NCBI RefSeq assembly: GCF_018143015.1
Contig: NC_054741.1
Span: 13,019,736-13,083,735, forward strand
Length of the DNA: 64,000 nt
Direction of reading: 5' to 3'
DNA from: Lytechinus variegatus
Taxonomy: Eukaryota > Echinodermata > Echinoidea > Temnopleuroida > Toxopneustidae
Positions 44,251 through 56,744 of the stretch are shown here, piece after piece (the first letter of the stretch is position 1; each line of letters begins with the position of its first letter). The notes below the pieces were generated by a model. That model saw only the letters and a program-made list of their open reading frames with translations. It searched no databases and was not told where the DNA came from. A program made the position numbers and the translations under genes.

Positions 44251-47200
44251 ATGGATCAAGATGAATTGGAGCAAAAACATCGAAAGGAACGGAAGGATTT
44301 GCAAGGTAATTTTGGCACATTTTTCTTGTTATCCCAGGCAAGGAACAACAACTGTAACTTGATACAGCCGCTAATACATACCGGGTATCATGATTTGAAA
44401 TGACTTTACAGGAATTACAGCCCTAGCCTAACATTTCTAGGTGGACGTAGATCTACTTTTAAGTTTGGTCCCACAGCAATGTTTTCTTGTCAGCTATCTA
44501 GCCTTCTACTAGGCTAGGCTGCTAGCTTTATGATTTTCATCATTTCAATTAACAAGGCTGTTCTCTGTAATTACTCCATGTGGCAAAAAAGGTTGGCAAT
44601 GTTTGGTTTATTTTCTCTTTTTATTTTGGACAAATGCTTGTTTTTTTTTACACTGTAAGTTTTCACACTTGACTTGGGCTTGGCTTGTAACTAAGTAAAT
44701 TTGATTCCTTTTTAGATTAAGTTTTTATTAATTTATTTTTTCTAGATTAAAAACAGAGATTAAAAAATGACAATTTTCCTGCTATATTACTTTCCACCAA
44801 TAGAGGGTGTACGCAAAAGTATGCCCAAAATTCAAGTTTTTGAGCGCTCTGGTGAATAAAAAATAATTCCCAAAACACTAATGAAAAATAAATTACAACT
44901 GTATGGAATTGGAAATTGGTATTTTGCCTTTTGGTCACAAAGTGATATTTTAATGATTTTAAAAACTGCATTGGCATACCATCATACCTGTAGATTCCCC
45001 ACAGGTAGGATGGTTGCAGTGATTGATTTTGTTATCACTTATAGATTAATTCATAATCATACTATATGCAGTGACTCTGACTCAGAGTGAGGGAGCAAGG
45101 AGAAGAGAAATATGGAGGAGTGACAGGAGGAAGAATAGAGTCAAGAAGCAGAAGGATTGTGCTCAAACTAGTAAAGTAAAAAAAAAAGACATGTCAAAGA
45201 AGGAAAATGAAAAGGAGAATAAAAAAATGATAAGGCTTAAATGCTGAGGAAAGTGAATGAGGTATTAAGGAGAGGAATAAAAAAGAGGAGAGAGAAGGAA
45301 AGAGGAGAAGGAGGAAGGAGAGAAGAAGATGAAAGGGGAGAAGGAGAATGAGGAGTTGGGGAGAATATTGAAGGCATTAACATAAAATATGAAGAAAGGA
45401 GGAGAAAAACTTAGACATATTAACAATAAAAGGGATGATTTTCAATTTATCACAGCAAAGATTCAAGGGATAAAGAAGGCTGTGCCCAAAGGAGATAAGA
45501 AGAGGAAGAAAGAAGCAGCCGAGGAAATTGCTAGATTAGAAGCAGATCTTGACCAGAGGCATCAGGCAGAGCTTGAGGCAAACAAAAACAAGGCAGCTGT
45601 TCCCCATGAAGTATGTCAGAATGTAAGAAAATAGTCTTTTTCTTATCATGTTGGATGGGGGCAGTTTCATAAAGCAGTTCGTAAGTTATGCACAACTTAA
45701 TAAGCAACTGGTGACCCTTTTCATTGGTGTTGGTTTTAGCTCTCAAGATAGGTTCACCAGTCATTTGTGAAGTTAACTTTATGAAACACCCTCTTGTGTT
45801 GTCTAGGTTATACATAAATATAAGACACTATAAAATTACTTGTATGTTCTACTGCTGATGTTATTTAGTAAAATGATGAAGAGACCATTGCACATTGTTG
45901 CAATGATTGCACAATCAATTGTGAGCATTCCCTTCACAGGGAAACATTGAATGGGCATATGCGTTCTAGATGATGGTGTTACTGGTACTGGCTTTTGTTT
46001 GACTTTCTGTATCAATCTCTTTGTGAGATTGGGTTCAGCTATAATGATGAAAATGTGCAGGGGTGTGAGAGTTCAGATTTTTATCTAATTTCAGATTTTT
46101 TGTTCTGATTTTTAGCTTATTTTTGGCTTTCCTCTGGACAAAAAGATTGGGAGCTCTTTTTATTTCAGACTATTCAACACTCTTCAGCTTTTCTCAGATC
46201 TTTTTATTTGTGACCACTCACACTCCTGAATGTGACAGCATGTCTGAGAAGCAAGAGAGGCACATGGCAATGTAAGAGTAGGGGGAGGTTGTTTAAGTCA
46301 AAGTGATAAATGAATCTGTAATTTTTTTTTATTCAATATTAAATTTGTTTATTTTCCAATTTCTTCACTTTTAAAGGAAGCATCAACAGAAGAAATGCTT
46401 GAAAAACTAGACATCTCTGAAGAACCTGAGGATAAACCACAGAAGCTCTCAAAAGCACAGAAAAGAAGAGTGAGTCGAGTATTTTCCATGACTTTTAGTG
46501 AAAAGATTATGTTCATGTTTGCTGGGTACGTAAATATGTCTACCTGTTAGAGTTATGATCCTGCTGATGACCCTTACCATACCATCCAAAGCAAAAGAAT
46601 CACTTATGATTTTTTTGTCGTGCAGTTACCCATAGCAAAATAATCTGATTTGTTTGAAAGAGGATCAAGACCAATTTGTTGCCAAGTTATATGAAGAGCT
46701 ACTGAAACAAAAACAAGAAAATCAACACAGGCATGATGAAAGGACTTGATAGTGCATCTTTAGAGCAACTCCATCAGTTATTACATTAAACTAAATTCTT
46801 GCCAATGGGCAGATCAAAAGTATTGTTTATGTTGGAATTATTGAGTTTGTAATCATACACATATCCATTTGTATCAAGGAAATGTGAAATATAATTGTGC
46901 CAGAGTCATTATGTTGTTTAATATAATTTCTAAAAATTTTATTATGTTTTATGGTCTATCATTTCAGAGAGAGTTAATTCATTATATAATTTTTTGTTAA
47001 AACTAAGAGGTAATACCTGATCAATACTTGCCTCAAACTGGTAAAAAAAAGGGAATGAAAACTCCTTGGTATATGTATGTACTGTATTAAAGGATATTAC
47101 CCAATCTGTGTAATTTTTAATTCCATCCCAGAATAAGAAGGCTCAAGAAGAAAAGGAGAAAGCAGAAAGAATAGCCATAGCAGAGAAGGACAATGTAAAT

Positions 47201-50200
47201 AGTGCAAGAAATATTGAAAACAGGCAGTTTGCTGATATCACGTCAAAAAGGAATTTACAAATAAAGCAGGTGTGTATATCATGATATTTCGTTCAAAGGG
47301 TTTGTTAAAAAACATTTGAGGTTGACTGACCCAACAAACCGAGGCAAGGTTGTGTTTACAAATTCATTGTTTTCCAGAGCTCTGTGAATGCTCAATGGCA
47401 AATTGATTTTAGCAGCTTGTAATAGTTTTTGAAAATCACCTCATGCCAGTTGCTTCATTGTATAATTCTCTTGGCCATTCCACAGAGTTAAACAATTGTT
47501 TATAGCATTGATTATCACAACTGATGGCATTTTAATCAATTTTTATTCAAATCAACGTTTGATATGGTCACAAAGCTGCAATCTATAGAGCCCATATTTT
47601 CATGACCCACCCAAGAGTGTAGTAACGATTATTTCTTGTTTTGTTTGTGATATGTAGATACCATCTGATGGACATTGTCTGTATAATGCAGTTGTTCATC
47701 AACTATCATTACAGGGTATTGAGGTGAGTATTCTTCTAGTAAACCAGCCTAAAAATAATCGCCAAATAGAACCTATGTAACTAGATTACCTTACCACTGC
47801 TTAAGCACTGCACAAGTTATCATTCTGCTTCTCAACGGAATCATTGAATGGCCTATGGCACATTAACCTAAGTACATTGGATCAATTGAAACAGAATTTG
47901 AAGACCTATCTATTTTGATATCCTTATCACGTATGCACTTGACTTAAACCAATTCTATTCCTTCCTGATAATTTCTATATATTTCATCTCCTATACTGAC
48001 CAGGGCCCTATCTTACAAAGATTTATGATTGATCCAATCAACTGTGGAAAGCCAGCAACATCATCCTATAAGCATGTTCCACATGTTTTCCAGATATGTT
48101 GTAATATACATTCATAGTTTTCTTGAAAATTCAGTGTGAACCTTGTTGTTTACACAGGTCATTGTGCAAATTTTCTGTGAGAAAAATTTATGACAGAGAT
48201 AGATTTCCATATAGTTGACGTTGAACGGATCAATCGTAACTCTTTATAAAATGGGTCCCTGGCATCTTGAGGTGATTCCAGAATCTTTTTGTTGCTGATC
48301 CTCCATTTTTAACGTAGACAAGACAATTGAGAATGCATGAAAGCCACTCTGAAAGATACTGGGCAGGATCCTCACTCAGCATCTTATCCTCCCATTGAAG
48401 CAGAAATAAAACAATGGAGAACACTGAATAGCTATGGTGAAAGACAAATAACAGAATGCCTGCTTAAAGACTTGATAAGATGACTGAAGTTGATGTTAAA
48501 AAAGTTCAAAGACGAAGTACAGTAAATAAGTTTGATTACTTCTTTATTTTTTGTGCAATAAATATGTTTAAATTTTCATTTAATTTCAGGAGAAAATGGA
48601 GGTGGTTCGACAAAAGGTGTCAGATTACATGAAAACCAATATCGATGAGTTCTTGTGCTTCTTGACCAAGCCTGATACAGGAGACATGTTAACAGCAGGT
48701 AAGCTTTCTTAATCCACTTTCACACTTGGTAAAAATTGCTATGCTAAGACATCGTTTAGGACCACCCATCATATGTAACTATGACTAGTATTTATGTTGA
48801 TATTCATATGTTTTTCACAAGATGATTGAGAGAAAGAGCGGCATCTTTATTGCATGTGAGTTTTTAGAGAACATAATAAAAAAATTTTGTAATGGCGTTT
48901 TCAAGGGGCGTCGCCGTCGATTGGTTAGGACTCTCATCTTTCAATCAGATGGATGCGAGTTCGAATCCATGCCATGGCATGTTTTCCTTCAGCAAGAAAT
49001 TTACCCATATTGTGCTGCACTCGACCCAGGTGAGGTAAATGGGTACCTGTTTAGATTTATTCCTTGAATGCTTTCGCGCCTATTTGGCGGCTCAGCTATA
49101 GCCAGGGGTAATAATATGATAGATTAGATTACATGCTAAATAGTATCTACACTGTATAAGTGGACCATATTATTATATTATATTACTGTCACAAGGCCGA
49201 TATTCAATTCAGTTTTTGGATTAAGCACAACTGTATTTTACTCAGCTAAGAAATTTAACTATTTCATATTCAATTCATTACTTATAACTTTTCCTTACTG
49301 AGGCAAATTTCTTAGTGAGAAGCATTTTGTTATCACATTGTCGATTCTTGAAACTTTTTATAATACATGTGCATTAAAGCTAATGAAGTCTCTCAATCTG
49401 ATTGGCTTATAGTAAATTTGTGATAGAAATTATCATAAGTCTTTATGAAACAGAACCGAGGTGTCTAAGATTACCATCATCTTAATGTTATTATTTTTCT
49501 TTGTTATTAGATGAATATGAGAAATATTGTGATGATGTTGCTAATACCGCTGCTTGGGGTGGTCATCATGAGGTATGTACAGGAAATACATTTCAGCAGT
49601 GTATCTTTCAGAATTGAAATGTCAAGTCCATATTTGTAGACCTGAAAATGATTTATTTCGGTGTGTTTCATCTAGCCAGTACCAAGATGGGGGAATTTTT
49701 GTCTTTGATTACTGTTAGAAATTAAAAGTTTTTAGTTTAAGAATATTGAATATTCCATTCATCTGATTTGTCAAAAGTCAAGTATTTGATGTCACTGTTT
49801 GTTGTTACCAAGGGCGACAGGCATACTGTACTTTAATTTTACTGAGATCTCATTTGTTTACATGCAAGAATTTGCTTTGTCGATGATTGCTGATACCATA
49901 ATTTCAGTGTGATTTGTTAGATAATTTTAGAAATCCTGCATATTCCGTCTGTAAGACAGTAATGTTGTTACAGTATAATGAATTTATTTATGTTTTTGTC
50001 AGATGAAAGCAATTACAGAAGTATACAAGAAACCAATTGAAGTGCTGCAAGCTGAAGGTCCACTTCTGAAAATAGGAGAACATTTCGATACCCAGCCTAT
50101 CATGTTATCGTAAGTACATTTTGGTTTCTTTTTATATCCAGTATAAATATGATTGATATCCATTTAAATATACAGTTGCATACAGAATTATTCACCCACC

Positions 50201-51351
50201 GTGGCACAATGATTATGTATATGTTTACAAAATCCATGCATGGACAGATGTTTTTTCATGGTTTGTTTTAGCAAATTATGTCATGTTGATACCTTTCTGT
50301 AATCACCGAAGCATAATCTGTTCTTGTTTGATGATAATGACTCGATAATTGAAATTTTTGATAGATAAAATGATATCTTTTCTTTAGATAGATGACTATG
50401 TCAGGAATTGAAATTGAATATTGAATCTTGATCAATCAACAATTGTTTATTTACTCCATTAACTTTGTAATTCAATCCAAGATCATATAAATGACAATAA
50501 AAAAACAAATCCTACCATTTAACATAACTTTACAGAGTAATATTCAGACACTTAAATGACACATTGTGTATATAGTGTTGTTAACCCACTGACCCACCGA
50601 CCGAATCTGTTCATTGATGAATGAACAAGATTAAAAATGTTGATAAACCCAAAGTCTGTTGTCTTGAATCTGATACATTTTTAGGTATATTATTTGGATG
50701 ATGTTTCAATTGCATTTCATTTCATAAAGAGCCAAAACTTGAAATTTGGGAAAAGTATCTATACTAATTATATCACAAGGTTGAATAATCCTGCTTGTAC
50801 ATGTATATGTGTGGAATTTAGATTTCAATATCTTGGAATGAACAATTGGACAAGCCGATTCCCATATTTAAGGTATAAATAAAACTAAACCCCATTGGAT
50901 TGGCACCGTGTAACATAAAGAGGTATGCTTAATATTTAGTGGTTACTTTTGTTTACATAGTATTACATGTACGCTTTATTGTGCAATTGGTCCTATCATA
51001 TTACATGGCTGAGGGCCGATTACAAATTAATATAGAAGATCTATGTGGCATTATCACTTCAGCTTTATCCAACAAATGGTTATACATTTGACTAAATTAT
51101 GAATAACCAAAGTGGTTATTACTTGTTACACCTTCTGGCAATTTGACCAACTGTGACATAGACAAAATTAAAACATGGACAAAAAGGGATTATAGTATAG
51201 TAGCACAAACGAAGATGGCTTTATTGTGTAAACTAAATTGTTTTCAAACTTCTATCTTTTAATTAGGTATCACCATCATGCATATGGCCTGGGAGAGCAT
51301 TACAACTCAGTGATGGTGAGAGAGAAGAAGCTAACCGAAGATGAAACATAA
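44251..51351 (+). CDS. OTUD6B: OTU-family deubiquitinase 6B, nine coding exons
   Basis: Exons: 44251-44305, 45456-45610, 46377-46469, 47132-47269, 47658-47723, 48590-48698, 49511-49572, 50003-50109, 51267-51351. These total 870 nt and 289 residues with every phase consistent (human about 293). The N-terminus is a charged helix (HRKERKDLQ, AKIQGIKKAVPKGDKK), a hallmark of OTUD6. A Lys/Glu-rich coiled region with SKAQKRR follows. The OTU domain begins at IPSDGHCLY with Asp151 and catalytic Cys154, continues through NTAAWGG, and ends with YHHHAYGLGEHYNSV where His273 is catalytic. It cleaves ubiquitin chains; the vertebrate enzyme is linked to proteasome assembly and translation control. The start is chosen at AAAACCATGG. 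An in-frame ATG at 44227 has a poorer context. Exon 2 could instead end at 45622 (GTAAGA). Confidence 0.94.
44550..45060 (+). repeat. Dispersed 500-bp repeat, copy 2 (plus)
   Basis: Lies in OTUD6B intron 1 and matches the inverted copy at 37920-38445, 6 kb upstream. Part of it recurs at 63350-63440. Confidence 0.7.
45070..45400. repeat. Polypurine (GGAGAAG-rich) tract
   Basis: About 300 bp of strongly strand-biased A/G sequence (AGGAGGAAGGAGAGAAGAAG and similar) ends about 55 bp before OTUD6B exon 2. Confidence 0.75.
45660..45795. mobile_element. Short MITE with GTTTCATAAAG ends
   Basis: GGGCAGTTTCATAAAG and CTTTATGAAACACCCTC are inverted, about 135 bp apart, in OTUD6B intron 2. Confidence 0.65.
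48002..48261. mobile_element. MITE with CAGGGCCC-type ends
   Basis: Left CAGGGCCCTATCTTACAAAG and right complement CAGGGACCCATTTTATAAAG are inverted, continuing through GATTGATCC. It is in OTUD6B intron 5. Confidence 0.7.
48905..49121 (+). repeat. tRNA-derived SINE, copy 2
   Basis: Same family as 2373-2592: tRNA-like head (GATTGGTTAGGACTC), B box GAGTTCGAATCC (48957-48968), shared body and TAATAATATGAT tail. It is in OTUD6B intron 6. Confidence 0.85.
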
Positions 51352-51444
51352 CACACAACCACACACCTAGAGGTCTAGTGGTATACTACTCTCAGACCAG
51401 AAGGCTGCAAGGTCAGGATTCAAACTGATCTGCTCTCTTGCCAT

Positions 51445-51602
51445 GCATAGTCTGGGAAAGCATTACAACGCAGTGATCGTGATGGAGAAGAAGCTATAAA
51501 CTGAAGATGAAATCATTACACACAACCAACCATACTTATAGAGGTCTTGTGGTAAGCTACTCTCAGACTATGGTTCTACAAGGTCAGGATTCAAACCCTG
51601 GA
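51445..51602 (+). pseudogene. Decayed tandem duplicate of the OTUD6B terminal exon and 3' UTR
   Basis: GCATAGTCTGGGAAAGCATT and onward repeats 51280-51444 with a period of about 165 bp. It includes the HYNSV-coding part, the end of the frame and the following UTR (AGAGGTCT.GTGGTA, CAAGGTCAGGATTCAAAC). Substitutions break the frame (a TAA replaces the codon after KKL) and no splice acceptor precedes it, so it is presumably part of the 3' UTR. Confidence 0.8.
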
Positions 51603-51883
51603 GCAAGACAGTCCTGTGGAGTCTATAGTTGATTGTTGCATATTTAGTCGGTGGATGAATGGTTTAGAGCTACACACCATTACATATAAAGGGTATTTCA
51701 TCACCACTGGCTGTGGCACAAAGGGATATATTGGCCCTCATGAATCATTTCAAGGAGTTCGATTCAGGAAGTGGGGATGATGTTTGCGTTATATGGCTCC
51801 CAAACCCCCGTTCATGAAATTTGTTAACTAACTGAGGCAGTTTGATGTTGCATATGTATTGGAACTCCGACTTATTACAGAAC

Positions 51884-52039
51884 ATGATTGATGACCAGGA
51901 TGTGCATAACTATTTTGTGAAATAATGCAAAACTTCAAACTATCAAACTTTCTTATTTTACATCTAATTTCAATGAAATTTTCAGTGTCAGTCTCTTTTT
52001 ATTCAAATCAACTTTTTGTTGGGGTGGACTTGTCCTTTA
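51884..52039. repeat. Half copy of the GGTGGACTTGTCC MITE
   Basis: Only the right arm is present, from about GATGTGCATAACTATTTTGT to GGGGTGGACTTGTCCTTTAA. Confidence 0.7.
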
Positions 52040-52492
52040 AATGGTCATATTTTGATATTTTACTCTCAATTCTTGTATTCTCTCCCAATAGGCATATTGA
52101 AAAAGTGAGTTTGAGCAATAGGTATATATATTCATCAAATTGAGATCATGCCAGTCTAAAGAAATTGTAATTTAAATATTAAAATACCAGATTCACACAT
52201 CAATTGAACAAGACTATAATATCATGTAAATTAGGTAAGAAAGGAGTTTTTATGCATATCCATCTTTCCCATCTCTATCTTGTTACTTACAAAGAAGTTT
52301 TGATTAGCATTCATGGACTTGTCTTGTAAATCATGATAATTATGATTTATGCTTTTATATCATTCGCTAAGCATTTTATTGGACATAAAAAGTGATAATT
52401 GCATAATGTATTTGTGCTATTATGCTCAAATGTTGATTCAATTTTACATTGTATATTTACTATTCACAGTGATCAGTGTACAATAAATGTAG

Positions 52493-54579
52493 CATAGGCG
52501 GATCCAGGGGGGGGGCCCGAGGGGCCCGGGCCCCCCCTATTGGCGGAGCAAAAAAAATGAAAAAAAAAGGGAAAAAGAAAGGAAAAAAGAAAAGGAAGGG
52601 AAAAGAGAGGAGAAAAGAAGAAAGGCAAACATAAGAGGAGGAACATGATTGAATAAAATAACATGAGGGGAAGACTTTGAAAATGATTTTTTGAAAAATC
52701 TATTTGTTAGGATATAAAATTTTCGCTCGCGCTTCGCGCTCTTATTGTCTTTTAGGGGATTTGCATATCTTGCTCAATATGGAGCTTGAAATATCAAACT
52801 TTGAAGTCAATATACAAAATATATTTCAGCTGGGAAATTGAACTTTCATTATTTTGTTTGATTTAGAAATTGATTTTAAAAAAGTGCTCTGTAAAAATGT
52901 CTGTGTTATGGTCTGAATATTATCATTTTCTGCTTGCGCTGCGCGCTCACAAAATTTGATTTGTAAGGTACCGATTATTTTCCTGTATTCCATAAAGTTC
53001 TCAAAAAGTTCCCTATTCAGGTCAGATTGTCAAAACGTATCAGCTAGCACTGCATGCTAGCATTTTGATTAGTGAGTTATGTATATCCCAATATTAATTC
53101 TAAATCAAACTACTTTGATGACAGTTTATCAAAAATTTCGGTTCGCGATTTCCGCTTGCATTGATAGATATCGTGCATTTTATGCATAATTACAAAAGTG
53201 CTTTAAATGTCCAGTTTTCAGGCCATAATATTAACAGATTTCGCGCTCTCATGCTTAGGAATTAGAGAAATAGGAAGATAGTCATCATTTTCTTACGATG
53301 GCGTAATGCCCTTATAGAATGTCCCGGTCCTATGTAAAAACTCAAAGTGATAATAATAAAATACATCAGCTCTTTTTTAACTGTCATCCATCACGATTCA
53401 CAATTTTCCCACAAATTGTTTGCAATACAGAGCTTAAATTGACACTTTGTAAGATCGGAATATCAGATGTTTTTAGCTCGCGCTTTGCGCTCGCTTTATT
53501 GATTTTCATGATAAGAAAGGTACTAAGAATACCCAAATTCTAGGTCGAAATCTAAAGCACACGTTAATTCAGATACGCAGATTGTTCTCTATTTAAATCA
53601 TTATCCAGTTTCAGATCACAATATAAAAAATGTCTGCTTGCGGATAAATAACTTATGATTTTCATGATTTACAAACATGAATAGAGTGTCCAGAATTTTT
53701 CCGCTCGCGCTTCGTGCTCGCATCAATAAGGTTTAGTTTATATACTTAGAGTCCTTCCAAGATTACAAAAAGTGCTTAGCATTTCCATTATTCAGGTAAA
53801 AAAGGTCAAAATTTTTCAGCTCGCGCTTCGCGCTCGCAATATTTGAATGTTGAAATATGTAACGTCTTCATGGCTAATTGCAAGCAGTCCATAACAGGTA
53901 CAATTTCGAGCAGTTCAAAACGTATACAAAAATTTTCTGCTCGCGCTCTGCGCTCGCATTATTAATGTAAGGAAGATCCCCACTTATCCTTTTCATGATT
54001 TAGAAAACTAATTGAGTACTGTCTTGTTCAGTAGGTCTAAATCTCGAAATCTTTTGCTCACGCTTCGTGCTCGCATGTTTAATTATATACCTATTCTGTT
54101 AAACAAAAAGTGCTAAGAATTTCCATTCCTTAGGTAAAAAATTTCGGCTCGCGCTTCGCGCTCGCATTATTTCATTTTTAAAAATGTGTAACGTCTTCAT
54201 GGCTAATTCCAAGCTAGTATTTAACAGTACCTTTTCCATCACTTCATTTCTGCTCACTCTTTACGTTCGTAGTAATTATTAACTTGCATACACATCTTTT
54301 TTTTTCAGGAAGACAAACATTTCCCAGAATGTTCAAAATTTTAGGAAGAAAATTTTCCAAAAAATTTAGCTCGCGCTTCGCGCTCGCATTATATAAATAA
54401 GGGTTATGGTATTATACATTTATGTTTCATAAGAATAAAGCTAAAAAGTGACCATTAGGACTACCCCTTCAAAGAAACAAAAAAATCCCGGCAAAAATCA
54501 TATTCGAGCGGTCGATCGGGGAAATATGGCTGTAAAAAATTCCGGGCCCCCCTATTGGTGAAGGCTGGATCCGCCCCTG
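52493..54579. mobile_element. 2.1-kb non-autonomous transposon with GCGCTTCGCGC palindrome ladder
   Basis: Ends CATAGGCGGATCCAG / CTGGATCCGCCCCTG are inverted and flanked by TGTAG (52488-52492, 54580-54584), the same termini and 5-bp duplication length as 27080-27567. The interior carries about ten copies of GCTCGCGCTTCGCGCTCGC, exact or degenerate (near 52724, 52931, 53475, 53702, 53819, 53940, 54057, 54147, 54368), in AT-rich spacers. No transposase ORF is seen. Confidence 0.85.
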
Positions 54580-55303
54580 TGTAGTACATGTAATTTGATA
54601 TTTGTATTGTTTCTTTTATTATTTTACATCCTTTGGATAATTCTTGTAAAAAATTAATAAAGGGTAGGCATCCATTGTGTGCTGCTTATCTTGGGAATTA
54701 ATTTTAGATTTCAGTGTTGATAAACAATTTTGGACGTAAGGAAATTTTAAAAGGTTGTTCGGCTTAGCAGTCAAATGTGAAGACTTGCAACACAGACAAT
54801 GTGCATAGCAATGATAGCATATTGTAATGCAACACAAGGAAATCAATCGGAATCCCCAAGGATCAACTAAATCACATAATTTGTCAAATCCTTCTTGAAA
54901 GTCCTGGAAAATCGTTCATTCTAGATATTCTCATTGCTAGCATATTCACGTTTGAGTCACCTAAGCATGCATCACTCTCGGATTTTTATCGACTCTCCAC
55001 CTTATAACCCACAATAATCATCCAAAATGAATAACAAGATATTAAGTTTGTAAAAGCAGATCTTAATATTTAAACATATAGCTTGTAAAAATTGATCAAT
55101 AACCTACACAAGTATTTTATTCGATGAAGAAAATTAAAATTGAGAGCTACAAAGAATAAGAAAACAAGATTTGAATTTACAGGGTTACTCCAGCATGATT
55201 GCACTTTGAGTGAAACTTCCAGCAGTCCAGAAATATTCTCTTTTAATTTGGCCACTATGGAGAAGAGAAGCTACTCTGTAAATTTTAAAGATCAAAATAC
55301 TAA

Positions 55304-55708
55304 ACCCCTCAAAAAGTTTGGAAATCCGATTTTGGCCATTAATTTCTCCCTAATCCCAAATTACACAATGCTTATTTGACATCATTCAAAAGATAATTTA
55401 ATTTTCTTTAAAATGATACGCTTGTTATGATCATGCCATCACAAAAAAGAGTATGATTCAAAAGTGTTGGATGAGGTCTGAATTGAAAAGCTGCAAACGA
55501 GCAAAAAAAGTTTGGAAATTTGAGTTTGGCCATTAATTTCTCCCAACTCCCAATTTTACGCAATGCATATTTTATATCATTTAAAAGATCATTTAATTTC
55601 CTTTAAAATGATAACATGCTTGTTAAGATCATGCCATCATAAAAAGAGCAGGATTCAAGAGTGTGGGATAAGGTCTGCACTGAAAAACTGCAAAACGAGC
55701 AGAAATAG
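55304..55708. repeat. Tandem duplication, about 196-bp unit
   Basis: AAAAAGTTTGGAAAT / TTTGGCCATTAATTTCTCCC and GATCATGCCATCA appear twice in order, with moderate divergence. Confidence 0.8.
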
Positions 55709-55924
55709 TCATGAATGGTCAATGCAGAACATGATTCTTTTGTCTGTGTCAATACAGATGAAAATCCATTCAAATCAAGCCCCTGCTTCTATAGTGATGA
55801 TACTGTGAGATAACATTGTTTGTGTCATTGTTTGAAATACCCATGCATACATGTATTTGTTATGTGTTTGCTTGTGCAGAGGTGTGTTTGATTTCATGTT
55901 AATAAGGTGCATGAGAATAATTAA

Positions 55925-56350
55925 GAGAAACCGCTGAGAAACTCATTCATCACCACTGAAAAAAGAACAGTGACATTCAATATTGTGTCATTTTTGCAAC
56001 TTTTGAATGTTGACTTTCCCCACATACCTCCATCTGAACCATAATCGCATCATGTAGGGTATCATTTTAACAAAAATTAAATGATCTGTTCATTGATATT
56101 AAACATTGATATATTTTCTAAAGACCAATGTGAAATTATCGATCAAAGTCAAAAGAAACCGCTGAGAAACTCACTTGTCACCACGGAAATAAGAACAGTG
56201 ACTTTCAATATTGTGTCGTTTTGAAACTTTTGAATTTTGACCTCACCCCACATTTCAAGGCACTGCACATCCATGTGAATGATAATCATATCATGTAGGG
56301 TATCATTTTAAAGAAAATTAAATGCTTTATTCATTAATATCAATTGCACT
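55925..56350. repeat. Tandem duplication, about 225-bp unit
   Basis: AGAAACCGCTGAGAAACTCA, AAGAACAGTGAC, CAATATTGTGTC and ATCATGTAGGGTATCATTTT each occur twice in the same order. Confidence 0.8.
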
Positions 56351-56744
56351 TTGACATTTATTAAAATTGAGGAGGGATTATCAATCAAAGTCAGATTTCC
56401 ATACTTTTTTTTTAGTTTATTTTGGCTAATTACAGAGGACCTTGCTAGTCTTGAGGGTTGAGGCAAATGGTCACAATTCTGAGAATCTGCATGCTTCTTT
56501 CAAAAGAACAATGTGATTCAGAAATTAAAACATTAAATCAATACAGAAGAGTTTTGTATCATTTTCTAACAATTTATTTACAAATCATACACATGATAAA
56601 ATTTACATGACAGAAACATAGATATTCACCACTGGCCTTCATCGACCAATGCTTGCTGAAAAATGACAAAAATATGGAATTCAAAAGAAATATCAAAGCA
56701 CTTGCTTGAAATATATATTTACAACCATCATTTATCAACACTGC

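Noticed and set aside
45070..45400. Lys/Glu-rich coding exon in the polypurine tract
   Set aside because: Stops break the frames and exon 1 joins exon 2 directly in phase with the family sequence.
48822..49067. 81-residue ORF in an OTUD6B intron
   Set aside because: It translates the SINE at 48905-49121.
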